Positions 45,487 through 54,800 of a DNA stretch of 64,000 nucleotides are shown here, piece by piece. Position 1 is the first letter of the stretch. Every line of letters starts with the position of its first letter. The notes beneath the pieces are model-generated. The model worked only from the letters and a program-made list of their open reading frames with translations. It was not told the DNA's origin and made no database searches. Made by a program: the position numbers and the translations under genes. Origin of the DNA: Candidatus Binatus soli (GTDB lineage: Bacteria; Desulfobacterota; Binatia; Binatales; Binataceae); assembly GCA_002479255.1 (NCBI GenBank), contig DLMJ01000007.1, forward strand, positions 1 through 64,000, read 5' to 3'.

Positions 45487-46424
45487 ACGCGATTCCCCGC
45501 CGCGGAATTGAGAAACGGGATGATTGCGGCGACCAGGTCGGGTCCGCGGTCGTCCTGGAGAAAATGCGAGGCCCGCTCGAACAGGATCGGCCCCTCGGCG
45601 TGCGGCATCAGCTCCTTCAACCGATTCGCGTACTCGATCGGGAAGACGGCGTCCTCCGGCGCCCACAGCAGCAGGGTCGGCGTGCGGGCCAGCTCGGGCA
45701 GTCGGCGCTGGATCATCGTCATGTCGGCCCATCCGCGGTCGCCCTCGCGAAGCGGGATCGTCCTCGGCCAGGTAAGCACGACGTGATCGGAATCGGGTTC
45801 GTCGAACACGTGGTGATAGCCCCGCTTCTGCGCGTCCGTCATCCCGCGCCTGGTTATCGCCGAAGGTCCCGCATGGGAGAGCACCTTGAAGCGCTTCATC
45901 AGGAGTTGACCGATTAGCGGCGCATGCCAGGTAGTCCACGGGAGCGGCGACTGATGGAACTTGCCGACGTAATCGGTGTAAAGCCAGGTGTTCATGAGGA
46001 CCAGTGCGGCGAGTCGATCGAGTCTTTGCAGAGCCGCTCCCACGCCCTGCGGGCCGCCCCAGTCCTGTCCGACGATCACGAAGCCGCGCAGATCGAGCTG
46101 GTCGATTAGCGAGACCAGGTCGGCGATATGATGGGCCAGCGTAAGCGCGGCGTCGACGCGCGGATGGTCGGAGTAGCCCGACCCGATCCAATCGGGAACA
46201 ACGGCGCGGTAGCCCGCTTTGACCAGCGGGTCGAGGAAGTCGCGGTAGAGGAATCCCCACGTGGGATTTCCGTGCAGGAGCAGCACGGGCCGCGCGCCAC
46301 GGCTCCCCTCGTCGAGGTAGGCCATGTTGCGGCCGTTGACGCGCAGCGTTTTCTGCTCCCATGGGAAGAGCTCTCGAAGCCATGCGGGCTTTTGCTTCAT
46401 GACGGATGGAACCGGAATTTCCAT
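45483..46424 (-). CDS. Haloalkane dehalogenase-like alpha/beta hydrolase
   Basis: A 313-aa protein. The oxyanion segment LHGNPTWGF (51-57) and nucleophile Asp121 in VGQDWGGPQG, instead of the serine of esterases, are the haloalkane dehalogenase signature; the Trp following the Asp is the usual halide-stabilising residue. The catalytic His is in ASHFLQDD. It should hydrolyse haloalkanes to alcohol and halide. An epoxide hydrolase is the main alternative because it also uses Asp. The GGAG site before ATG 46424 decides the start. The acyl-CoA synthetase lies 16 bp upstream and a 128-aa protein overlaps downstream. Confidence 0.88.
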   Translation of the reverse strand: MEIPVPSVMKQKPAWLRELFPWEQKTLRVNGRNMAYLDEGSRGARPVLLLHGNPTWGFLYRDFLDPLVKAGYRAVVPDWIGSGYSDHPRVDAALTLAHHIADLVSLIDQLDLRGFVIVGQDWGGPQGVGAALQRLDRLAALVLMNTWLYTDYVGKFHQSPLPWTTWHAPLIGQLLMKRFKVLSHAGPSAITRRGMTDAQKRGYHHVFDEPDSDHVVLTWPRTIPLREGDRGWADMTMIQRRLPELARTPTLLLWAPEDAVFPIEYANRLKELMPHAEGPILFERASHFLQDDRGPDLVAAIIPFLNSAAGNRV

Positions 46425-46440
46425 TGGGTCTCCGATATCA

Positions 46441-48678
46441 TCAACTCATAGCGGTCAGTCCCTTTGCCGAGGTTCCCGCGCGCTCGAAATACTCAGCCGC
46501 GGCGCGAAACGCAGCCGCCGTGCGCTCGAACGTGTCGAAGGTCGCCAGTCCGCGCTCGCGTGCAAGCGCGCTTGCGCTGGCCGCGATTCCAGCGCGCACG
46601 TCGGGCGGCACGTGCTGCGATTCGGTCGCGAGCGCGAACGGCTTGTGCGCGCGCTGTGCGAAGCGGGCGAGCCGATCCAGCAGGGGGATGTTGTCCTTGA
46701 CGTCGATCGGGCGTCTCAAGCCGCCAAATGCCAGTCCCGGCCTGAACTCCATCACGATCGCGTCGACCGCCGGATCGCGGTCGAGAATGTCGAGTACGCG
46801 ATCGACATTATCCTGGCCGCCGGCCGCGCGGGGTCCGAGCGTCCACGCGGCGTCAAGCGGATTGCGGTAGCTGCCGCCGATCACCTGGAAGAAGCTCTTG
46901 AACTCGGCGTACGAAGCTTCCGACAAGGCCGGAACTTCGAGCCCATAACTCGCAAACGTGTCGCTGATCACCACCGACTGTCCGCCGGTCATCGCGACCA
47001 GCGCCATCGCGCGGCCCCTCACGGGCCGGGCGCGGGTCAACAATTCCATCGCGTCCAGCATCGGTTCGAGCCCCGCCACTTCGACCGCACCGCTCTGACG
47101 CATCGCCGCACGCCATCCGGCCGCCGGGGTCGCGAGCGATCCGGTGTGCGAAAATGTCGCGCGGGCGCCCGAGTCCGTCACGCCGCCCTTCCAGACCAGC
47201 ACCGGGACGCGCGCCGTTGCGCGCTTCAGGCTCTCGAAAAAGCGCCGTCCGTCGCGCACTCCCTCCAGGTAGATTCCGACCGCGCGCGTCGCGGTGTCGG
47301 AGGCCATCACGTCGAGGTAGTCGGCGGCCTCCAGCACCAGCGCATTACCGATCGACGCCGACATGCCGACCTTGATTGCGCGTCCCGGAGCCTGCATGCA
47401 GAAACTGATTGCGTGCGTTCCGCTCTGCGAGATGAAGCACACGTCGCCCGGTTCGCCCGCGCGCAGGTTCGCGGAATTGAGCAGCCCCAGTCCCGGGTTG
47501 CACAGGCCCATGCAGTTGGGGCCGACCAGCGCGATGTCCGAGCGCGAAGCGACCTTTTTCAGTTCCGCTTCGAGTTCCACTCCGATCGGATCGCCGGTTT
47601 CGGAAAAACCGGCGGTGAAGAATCCTACGCCTGCGACCGCGGCCGCGGCGCATTCGGCAAGCGTCTGCGGCGCGACCTTTCGCGGAACGGACGCGATCGC
47701 GTAGTCGATCGGTTCGCCGATCTCGGACACGGCGCGGAAGTTCCTGATGCCGAGCGCCTCGATCGCGGCGCCTTCCTTTGCGTCGGGCTGCACCGAAAAG
47801 CGCTTGCCTTTGAAGTTATCGAGCGCACGGAGCCACATGAAATCGCGCGAGGCGCGATCGCCGATCACAACGGCAGTGCGCGGCTTGAGGGCGCGCCGAA
47901 GTTTTTCCTGGCGGCGAGCTTGAAGCGCTGCCGCTTCTGCGGCCGGCAATTGCCCGTGCGCGGCGTCTTTGACCTCGCGCTCGAGCAGAATGCGGGCGTC
48001 GAGCACGCTCAGCCCCGACGCATAGGCGGCGATCGGGTTCAGGTCCATTTCCCTGATTTCCGCGCGACGCGCGGCGAACTCGGATATCCGGACCAGCAAT
48101 TCCGCGATCGCGTCGCGGTCAACCGCCGCCCCGCCGCGCACACCGTCAAGCAGCGCAGCGCCGCGCAGCTCCGCGAGCATCGCGCACGCCTCGCGCTTGT
48201 CGATCGGCGCGATCCGGACCGCGGTGTCCTTGAGCACTTCAACGAACACTCCGCCGAGACCAACCATCACCATCGGACCGAACTGGGGATCGCGCGCGAT
48301 GCCTGCGAGCAGTTCCAGTCCCGCCGCCGCCATGGCCTGCACCGCGACGCCTTCGAATCGCGCGTCGGGAGCCTTTTGCGAGAGATTTGCGCGAATGCGC
48401 TCGAAGGCCTCGCGCACTTCGACCTTCGAAGCGAGGCCCAGCGCGACGCCGCCGATGTCGCTCTTGTGCGTGACATCCGGCGAAAGCACCTTGAGCACGA
48501 CGGGGAAGCCGTGCCGCTCGGCCGCTGCCGCCGCTTCGTCGGCGCTGCGGGCCGGCTCGGGCATCTGGGTTGCGATGCCGATCGCTTCGAGGATCCGCTT
48601 GGATTCGATTTCCGAAAGCGCGCTGCGGCGCTCGGCCGCAGCATGCGCGATGATTTCGTCGACGATGTTCCCGTTCAC
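46441..48678 (-). CDS. Acyl-CoA synthetase (NDP-forming), ATP-grasp/CoA-binding fusion
   Basis: A 745-aa protein from a GTG start. The N-terminal third (about 1-220) is an ATP-grasp domain (FPVVLKVLSPDVTHKSDIGGVALGL, VGLGGVFVEVLKDTAVRI). The rest is a CoA-binding and succinyl-CoA-synthetase-like part. The likely phospho-histidine is in FSHTGSLATP. This is the acetate/acyl-CoA ligase (ADP-forming) family. It conserves ATP from acyl-CoA or activates short acids. It leads the operon with the haloalkane dehalogenase, so it may activate the acid formed downstream of dehalogenation. Confidence 0.88.
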   Translation of the reverse strand: MNGNIVDEIIAHAAAERRSALSEIESKRILEAIGIATQMPEPARSADEAAAAAERHGFPVVLKVLSPDVTHKSDIGGVALGLASKVEVREAFERIRANLSQKAPDARFEGVAVQAMAAAGLELLAGIARDPQFGPMVMVGLGGVFVEVLKDTAVRIAPIDKREACAMLAELRGAALLDGVRGGAAVDRDAIAELLVRISEFAARRAEIREMDLNPIAAYASGLSVLDARILLEREVKDAAHGQLPAAEAAALQARRQEKLRRALKPRTAVVIGDRASRDFMWLRALDNFKGKRFSVQPDAKEGAAIEALGIRNFRAVSEIGEPIDYAIASVPRKVAPQTLAECAAAAVAGVGFFTAGFSETGDPIGVELEAELKKVASRSDIALVGPNCMGLCNPGLGLLNSANLRAGEPGDVCFISQSGTHAISFCMQAPGRAIKVGMSASIGNALVLEAADYLDVMASDTATRAVGIYLEGVRDGRRFFESLKRATARVPVLVWKGGVTDSGARATFSHTGSLATPAAGWRAAMRQSGAVEVAGLEPMLDAMELLTRARPVRGRAMALVAMTGGQSVVISDTFASYGLEVPALSEASYAEFKSFFQVIGGSYRNPLDAAWTLGPRAAGGQDNVDRVLDILDRDPAVDAIVMEFRPGLAFGGLRRPIDVKDNIPLLDRLARFAQRAHKPFALATESQHVPPDVRAGIAASASALARERGLATFDTFERTAAAFRAAAEYFERAGTSAKGLTAMS

Positions 48679-48941
48679 AACTTCCGCCTTATAATCGAGA
48701 GTTTGGGTTGATAAAAATCCAGCCAGCCCAGCCGATCTTTTGTACCAGTTGATAAGTTAGTCCGGGTCGCATTTGCAAGCGCGATCGTGTCGAACTGGAT
48801 GACGACGTTTGCGCGGTGAGCCGGTGCGGCGAAGGTTGTGCGGCAGAGCATAGAAGTGGCGCGAGCGAACCCCGTCAACCACGCAGCGTGAATAACGGAA
48901 CACTCCTCTCTGTCAGCAGTGATTGAAGGCCGAGCGCCAAC

Positions 48942-50234
48942 TCATTCAGCTTCGCCGAGCGTCGTCATCGCGGCGGTCGCCGGCTCAAGCCAGAATCGGA
49001 TCTGATCGTAGACCGCAGAATGGTTGAGAAGCCGCAGGTGGGTCGTCATCCCCAAGTGGCTCTTGTTCGCGGCTCGAAACGAAACGCGTCTCGTGGGCTG
49101 CACGGCGCGACCCAAGGCGCTTGGAAATCTCACCAGCATGTCTCCGAGAATGAAGCCGAGCGGATCGCTCGGGCTTTCCGTCACGGTTGCGGCAACGAAG
49201 TAGTGCGCCGCAGAGTCGAGAAACGGGATGTCATGGCGATTGTCCTCCAGCAGAGCGTCAGCATCTCGTCCCTGCCAATCCTCCTCGACCAGATAGCCAA
49301 AGCGCAGGTCTTTGATCCCGTCGCTGCGGCCGTTGACGATGTTCGCGATCGGCCGCGTCAGGTCGGACAGGTTCAAGATCCATCCCATCACGTTCCCGAG
49401 CTTCTCGAGCGGCGCTCCAAGATGCGGGGCGCCGAGGCAGAAGATATGGCGAACGGAACCGATCCAGCCGTTTCGACGTTGCTTGCCCTGATGGCACCCA
49501 CTTCGCGCGACCAGCCCGCCCATACTGTGGCCGACGAGAACGATCTCCTCCACAACGACGGGCCATGCGTTGATCAGCTCTTCCATTTTCTCGGCCAGTA
49601 GCGCGCCGTTTTCCGAAACGTGGAGACCGGAATTGTAGCGGAGATAGAGCGGCGTGTAGCCGAGGTCTTGCTCAAGAAGCGATCCGTAGGTCGTCTCGCG
49701 GTCGCCGTATTGTTCTTCCGAGTAAAACCGCCACATCTGCTCGTTGCACGAGAGACCATGAACGAACACGGCGAGCTTTCGGGTGGCGCCCGGGTATGTA
49801 CGGCGCAGAGTCTCGGCGTCCAGGGCGACGGTTCGACCCTCATGACGAAACTCCATGCGGGTCCGCAAACCGTTTCTATTCCGTTCCAGATGGTCGCCCA
49901 TGAACCCGTTCAGCGCGCTGATGGCGATATCCAGGGGGGCGGGCAACGGCTCTTCTTCGGCGGGCTGTGTCTGTTCGAGCGGCGTTAGCGCTAAGTCGGC
50001 GGCAACCCCGGCCAACTCCATCAGGCTGCGAAGGCCCCAGTAGACACCGCCCGCGATTCCGTCGTGAAGCATCCGAACCGCAGCCGCCGGGACACGGGTC
50101 ACCGGGTCGAGTTCGAGCGCCTCGAAAGGACGCCGGGCGATCGCGGCATGAATCTCCTCAACGGTCGTTGTGCCGCCGTTGACCGCGCTTACGAAGAGGT
50201 CCTTGAGCCCGCGAACTCCGTCGATATTTCGCAT
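48942..50234 (-). CDS. Lipase-like alpha/beta hydrolase (PGAP1/GPI-inositol-deacylase-like)
   Basis: About 430 aa from ATG 50234 with a GGAGGAC site; a longer reading from 50369 lacks a good site. Nucleophile elbow VLVGHSMGGLVARSG (about 255-270), followed by IFCLGAPHLGAPLEKLGN, a pattern of PGAP1-like and lecithin:cholesterol-acyltransferase-like hydrolases. The N-terminal 110 residues form an Ala-rich helical domain. No signal peptide. The substrate is unknown, probably a lipid ester. Confidence 0.82.
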   Translation of the reverse strand: MRNIDGVRGLKDLFVSAVNGGTTTVEEIHAAIARRPFEALELDPVTRVPAAAVRMLHDGIAGGVYWGLRSLMELAGVAADLALTPLEQTQPAEEEPLPAPLDIAISALNGFMGDHLERNRNGLRTRMEFRHEGRTVALDAETLRRTYPGATRKLAVFVHGLSCNEQMWRFYSEEQYGDRETTYGSLLEQDLGYTPLYLRYNSGLHVSENGALLAEKMEELINAWPVVVEEIVLVGHSMGGLVARSGCHQGKQRRNGWIGSVRHIFCLGAPHLGAPLEKLGNVMGWILNLSDLTRPIANIVNGRSDGIKDLRFGYLVEEDWQGRDADALLEDNRHDIPFLDSAAHYFVAATVTESPSDPLGFILGDMLVRFPSALGRAVQPTRRVSFRAANKSHLGMTTHLRLLNHSAVYDQIRFWLEPATAAMTTLGEAE

Positions 50235-50499
50235 ATGTCCTCCGGGCAACCATAGAGCCGGCGGCATCTCGCACGCAAGGCGCCGAGCGCAGAAAACTCG
50301 AAAATAATCCACACGTTGCGTCCGTTCCGGGTCATTGACTCTAATTACTGCCTCAGAGCCTTGCGCCAAATCATAAAAGAATATAAGTCTATCATCTTAC
50401 TTGGCTATTGGTTTCCGGAGAAGAAAGCATAACCGAGCGATGATCGAGTGCATCTAGGAACGGAAAAATCACGAGCCTTTCAGAAGCAGGAGGCCTCCG

Positions 50500-51477
50500 A
50501 TGCCGCATTGGTACGAAGATAATTCACGATCGATCGGGCATACGCCGCTGGTGCGGCTCAATCGCGTCACCGACGGCGCGCTGGCGATAGTTCTCGGCAA
50601 GATCGAAGGACGCAATCCTGCCTATTCCGTCAAATGCCGAATCGGCGCCGCGATGGTCTGGGATGCGGAAAAGCGCGGCCTGCTGGGTCCCGGCAAGGAG
50701 CTGGTGGAACCAACCAGCGGCAACACCGGTATCGCGCTCGCGTTCGTCGCGTCCGCCCGCAATATACCGCTGACTTTGACGATGCCGGATACGATGAGTA
50801 TCGAGCGCCGCAAATTGCTGATTGCTTACGGCGCAAACCTCGTATTGACCGATGGCGCGCGGGGCATGAACGGCGCGATCGCGAAGGCCGAGGAAATCAA
50901 GGCGTCGGCGCCCGATCGCTACGTTTTGCTTCAGCAGTTCAAGAATCCCGCCAATCCCGCCATCCACGAAGCGACCACCGGGCCGGAAATTTGGGCCGAC
51001 ACGGACGGCGCGGTCGATATTTTCGTGTCGGGGGTCGGCACCGGCGGTACCATCACGGGAGTCTCGCGCTACATCAAACGAACCGAGGGCAAGCCGATCA
51101 TCTCGGTCGCCGTCGAGCCAAGTGCCAGTCCCGTCATCACGCAGCAACGGGCCGGCCAACCGCTGAAGCCGGGTGCGCACAAAATCCAGGGCATCGGTGC
51201 GGGGTTCGTGCCTGAAAACCTGGACCTCTCGCTCGTCGATGAAGTCGAGCAGGTCACCAACGAAGAGGCGATTGAATACGCGCGGCGGCTGACACGCGAA
51301 GAAGGAATCCTGTCGGGCATTTCGTGCGGGGCCGCCGTCGCGGTGGCCGCGCGCATAGCCAAGCGCCCCGGTAGCAAGGGCAAGACCATCGTGGTCATAC
51401 TGCCCGATTCCGGCGAGCGATACCTGAGTACCGCTCTATTCGAAGGCATTTCTCAAACCAGAGGGACTGCCGCGTGA
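50500..51477 (+). CDS. cysK: Cysteine synthase (first copy)
   Basis: A 325-aa PLP enzyme. PLP Lys45 is in SVKCRIGAAM; the substrate loop EPTSGNTGIALAF and the Gly loop GVGTGGTITGVS are intact. The residue after the lysine is Cys46 where CysK normally has Asp, as in the second copy (SVKD) at 57262. The two copies are about 85-90% identical by eye and oppositely oriented. It makes cysteine from O-acetylserine and sulfide. An AGGAGG site precedes the ATG. It lies 104 bp before metY. Confidence 0.95.
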   Translation: MPHWYEDNSRSIGHTPLVRLNRVTDGALAIVLGKIEGRNPAYSVKCRIGAAMVWDAEKRGLLGPGKELVEPTSGNTGIALAFVASARNIPLTLTMPDTMSIERRKLLIAYGANLVLTDGARGMNGAIAKAEEIKASAPDRYVLLQQFKNPANPAIHEATTGPEIWADTDGAVDIFVSGVGTGGTITGVSRYIKRTEGKPIISVAVEPSASPVITQQRAGQPLKPGAHKIQGIGAGFVPENLDLSLVDEVEQVTNEEAIEYARRLTREEGILSGISCGAAVAVAARIAKRPGSKGKTIVVILPDSGERYLSTALFEGISQTRGTAA

Positions 51478-51581
51478 GGATCTCAGCCCAACGCAGGCCG
51501 TTCTTGACGCGAGACTATCAAAAAACATTGCTTATCTTATAAAGTCGGGTAAGTGATCGAATCGATCCATTGGGGAAGGTA

Positions 51582-52889
51582 ATGGCAGACAGCAATTCCA
51601 ACTATCGGCTGGGCACTCTTGCGCTTCACGCCGGACAACAGACGGATCCCACCACCAACGCACGGGCCGTGCCGATCTATGCGACGACCAGCTACGTGTT
51701 CAATGATACCGAGCACGCGGCGAACCTGTTCGCGCTCAAAGAGTTCGGCAACATTTACACGCGGTTGATGAACCCGACCAACGACGTGTTGGAGAAGCGG
51801 CTGGCTGCGCTCGACGGTGGCGCCGCGGGGCTGGCGTTTGCCAGCGGCCAGGCGGCAATCACTGCGTCCCTGCTGACGATCGTGCATTCGGGGCAGAACT
51901 TCATTTCCGCCAACAGTCTATACGGCGGGACGTGGACGCTGTTCACGCAGACGTTCAAGCAGCTCGGCATTGAGGTCCGGTTCTTCGATCCCAAGCGGCC
52001 CGACGAAATCAGCAAGCTGGTGGACAAAAACACCCGTGCGGTGTACATCGAGACGCCCGGCAACCCGAAGAACGACGTGCCGGACTATCGCAAGATCACC
52101 GACCTCGCGCACCACCACGGCCTGCCCACGATCATCGACAACACGGCGCTCACTGCGGCCCTGTTCCGTCCGATCGAACACGGCTTCGACATCGTCGTGT
52201 ATTCGACGACGAAGTTCATCGCGGGCCATGGCGTCCACATCGGCGGCGCGATTGTCGATAGCGCCAAGTTTCCGTGGGCCAAAGAGCCGGCCAAGTGGCC
52301 GGAATTCTGCGCGCCCAGCCCGTCGTACCACGGGATGGTGTTCGAGGAGGCGCTGCGGCCCATCGGCAATATCGCCTACATCCTCCACATCCGCACCCAC
52401 TGGCTGCGCGACACTGGCGCCTGCCAGAGCCCGTTTGGATCCTTCCTGACGCTGCTGGGACTGGAGACGCTGCACCTGCGGATGCAGCGGCACTCCGAAA
52501 ACGCGCTGGCGGTGGCGAAGTTTCTGGAAACGCATCCTGCCGTGGAGTGGGTGAATTATCCGGGTCTGCCCAGCCATCCCGATTACGCCAACGTGAAGAA
52601 GTACCTGCCCGACGGCCAGGGTGCTATCGTCGGCTTCGGCATCAAGGGCGGCAAACAAGCCGGCGTCAAGCTGATCAACGGGGTCAAGCTATTCAGCCAT
52701 CTGGCGAATATCGGCGATGCGAAATCGTTGATCATCCACCCGGCAACGACCACGCACTCGCAACTCACGGCTGAAGAGCAGGTCCAGACCGGCGTGACGC
52801 CCGAGTACGTGCGTCTGTCGATAGGTATCGAGGACGTCCGCGACATCATCGCGGACCTCGATCAGGCGCTGAAAGCTTCGCAACGGTAA
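51582..52889 (+). CDS. metY: O-acetylhomoserine sulfhydrylase (aminocarboxypropyltransferase)
   Basis: A 435-aa PLP enzyme starting at ATG 51582 with GGGGAAGG just upstream; a TTG at 51570 is rejected. It has YTRLMNPTNDVLEKRLAALDGGAAGLAFASGQAAI, the PLP-lysine segment VYSTTKFIAGHG and other Cys/Met-metabolism signatures. It makes homocysteine from O-acetylhomoserine and sulfide. The next gene supplies O-acetylhomoserine. Confidence 0.95.
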   Translation: MADSNSNYRLGTLALHAGQQTDPTTNARAVPIYATTSYVFNDTEHAANLFALKEFGNIYTRLMNPTNDVLEKRLAALDGGAAGLAFASGQAAITASLLTIVHSGQNFISANSLYGGTWTLFTQTFKQLGIEVRFFDPKRPDEISKLVDKNTRAVYIETPGNPKNDVPDYRKITDLAHHHGLPTIIDNTALTAALFRPIEHGFDIVVYSTTKFIAGHGVHIGGAIVDSAKFPWAKEPAKWPEFCAPSPSYHGMVFEEALRPIGNIAYILHIRTHWLRDTGACQSPFGSFLTLLGLETLHLRMQRHSENALAVAKFLETHPAVEWVNYPGLPSHPDYANVKKYLPDGQGAIVGFGIKGGKQAGVKLINGVKLFSHLANIGDAKSLIIHPATTTHSQLTAEEQVQTGVTPEYVRLSIGIEDVRDIIADLDQALKASQR

Positions 52890-52897
52890 ACGAGCCG

Positions 52898-54745
52898 GTG
52901 GAAAGACGTGCCACGCAGCCGCTCGCCCATCAGGCGAAGGTGGGGCAGGGCGATTTCGATAGCAGCGACGCGGTCCGTTCCGCAGCGCCGCTGCTGCATG
53001 CCAGGCAGGTCACCTTCGACACTCCGCTCAAGCTGGAACTCGGCGGCGAACTGCCCTCGGTCACCGTAACTTACGAGACCTACGGGAATCTGGACGAGGC
53101 GGCCGGCAACGCCGTCCTGATTTGCCACGCCATCAGCGGCGACTCGCACGTCGCCCGGCACGACGACGCGGATTTTCCCGGATGGTGGGATATCGTCGTG
53201 GGACCGGGCCGCTTCATCGATACCGACCGCTATTTCGTCGTCTGCGCCAACATCCTCGGCGGATGTCGCGGCACTACCGGACCCAACAGCATCGACCCGC
53301 TCACCGGCCATCAGTATGCGGCGGACTTTCCCACCGTAACCATTGCCGACACCGTCGAAGTGCAGCGGCGGCTGATGGATCATCTCGGCGTCGGCCGGCT
53401 GCTGGCGGTGATCGGCGGCTCGATGGGTGGTCATCAGGCGATCGCCTGGGCAACCCGCTATCCCGAACGGGTCCGTGGATGCGTGGCGATGGCGACCTCG
53501 CCCCGGCTGACCAGCCAGGCGCTGGCGTTCGACGTGGTCGCGCGCAATGCGATCATGCACGACCCGCGCTATCACGGCGGACGATACTACGGAGAGCAGG
53601 GGCCGGCGGTGGGCCTGGCGCTGGCGCGGATGCTTGGGCACATCACGTACCTGTCGCGCGAATCGATGACCGCGAAATTCGGCCCGAGCCGCCTGCGTCC
53701 GCGGCAGGTCGCCACTGCGTTCGAAAAAAAGTTTTCGGTCGGCGCTTACCTCGGCTACCAGGGCGACAGATTTGTCGAGCGGTTTGACGCGAACAGCTAC
53801 GTCACGCTGTCGATGATGATGGATATGTTTGACCTGGGTGACACGCCTGAGGCGCTGCAGACGGCACTCGCGCCATCGCAGTGCCACTGGCTGGTGGTGA
53901 GCTTCAGCAGCGATTGGCTTTTCCCGCCGGAACAGGGCCGCGAGATCGCCGACGCCGTGCTGGCGCTGGACAAGCCCGTTTCGTATTGCGAGGTTACCAG
54001 CTCGAGCGGCCACGACGCGTTCCTGCTCGCCGACAGTGTCGAGACTTACGGGGGGCTGGTCCGCGGCTTCTTTGCCAATCTTTCCGAAACGCCGAAGGTC
54101 GTCGAACGTAATCAGAAGCCGGCGCCACCGCCATCATCCGGCACATTTTTCCAGGGCGACCGCGTGGACCTCCGAATCCTGGTGGACCAGATTCCGCTCG
54201 ACAGCAGCGTCCTCGACCTGGGATGCGGCAGCGGCCAACTGATGTCCGAACTCGTCGCCAGGGGCCAGTCCCGCGTCGTGGGCGTCGAGGTGGACGAGAA
54301 GGCCGTGCTCGCGTGCGTATGCCGCGGACTGAACGTCATCCATGCTGACCTCAACCGCGGATTGACCGGCTTTCGCGATGGGCAGTTCGCCGTGGTAGTA
54401 CTCTCGCAGGCCTTGCAGTGCATCGCCGACACCAAAGGCGTCCTGCGCGAGATCACCCGCGTCGGTGGGCTTGGCATCGTCAGCTTTCCGAATTTCGCCT
54501 ATCGCAAGCTGCGGGAGATGTATTACGAACTGGGCCGCTCACCCAAGCTGCCGGGGCTTTACGGCTACGAATGGTACGACACCCCGAATCGTCGGTTCGC
54601 TTCGATCGTCGATGTTCGGGAGCTCTGCCGCACAATCGGCATCCGGGTGCTGCGCGAGATCTGCCTGAACAGCGAATCAGGTCAGGAAGTCCACGACGAC
54701 CCGAACCTGAACGCCGACATCGCAATGTTCTTCATCAGCGCCTGA
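52898..54745 (+). CDS. metX-metW: Homoserine O-acetyltransferase fused to MetW methyltransferase-like domain
   Basis: A 615-aa protein from GTG 52898, 8 bp after metY. Residues about 35-405 are MetX, with nucleophile Ser175 (GGSMGGHQA), Asp in SSDWLF and His in SSGHDAFL. Residues about 430-610 are MetW, with VLDLGCGSGQLM and LNRGLTGF-type segments. Separate metX and metW genes are commonly adjacent in proteobacteria; here they are one chain joined by a short linker (NQKPAPPPSS). It forms O-acetylhomoserine for MetY. The role of MetW is unclear, perhaps activation of MetX. Confidence 0.93.
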   Translation: MERRATQPLAHQAKVGQGDFDSSDAVRSAAPLLHARQVTFDTPLKLELGGELPSVTVTYETYGNLDEAAGNAVLICHAISGDSHVARHDDADFPGWWDIVVGPGRFIDTDRYFVVCANILGGCRGTTGPNSIDPLTGHQYAADFPTVTIADTVEVQRRLMDHLGVGRLLAVIGGSMGGHQAIAWATRYPERVRGCVAMATSPRLTSQALAFDVVARNAIMHDPRYHGGRYYGEQGPAVGLALARMLGHITYLSRESMTAKFGPSRLRPRQVATAFEKKFSVGAYLGYQGDRFVERFDANSYVTLSMMMDMFDLGDTPEALQTALAPSQCHWLVVSFSSDWLFPPEQGREIADAVLALDKPVSYCEVTSSSGHDAFLLADSVETYGGLVRGFFANLSETPKVVERNQKPAPPPSSGTFFQGDRVDLRILVDQIPLDSSVLDLGCGSGQLMSELVARGQSRVVGVEVDEKAVLACVCRGLNVIHADLNRGLTGFRDGQFAVVVLSQALQCIADTKGVLREITRVGGLGIVSFPNFAYRKLREMYYELGRSPKLPGLYGYEWYDTPNRRFASIVDVRELCRTIGIRVLREICLNSESGQEVHDDPNLNADIAMFFISA

Positions 54746-54800
54746 TGGGTTCCGCTATGCGATGCAGGCCATGTTCGACGAATCAAACGCCCGGCTTTCA

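Noticed and set aside
46324..48711. 795-codon plus-strand open frame opposite the acyl-CoA synthetase
   Set aside because: Antisense shadow; Arg/His-rich composition and no domain, while the minus-strand gene is fully conserved.
51478..51581. Possible SAM or SAH riboswitch before metY
   Set aside because: The 104-nt leader shows no conserved riboswitch core or paired elements that I could recognise.
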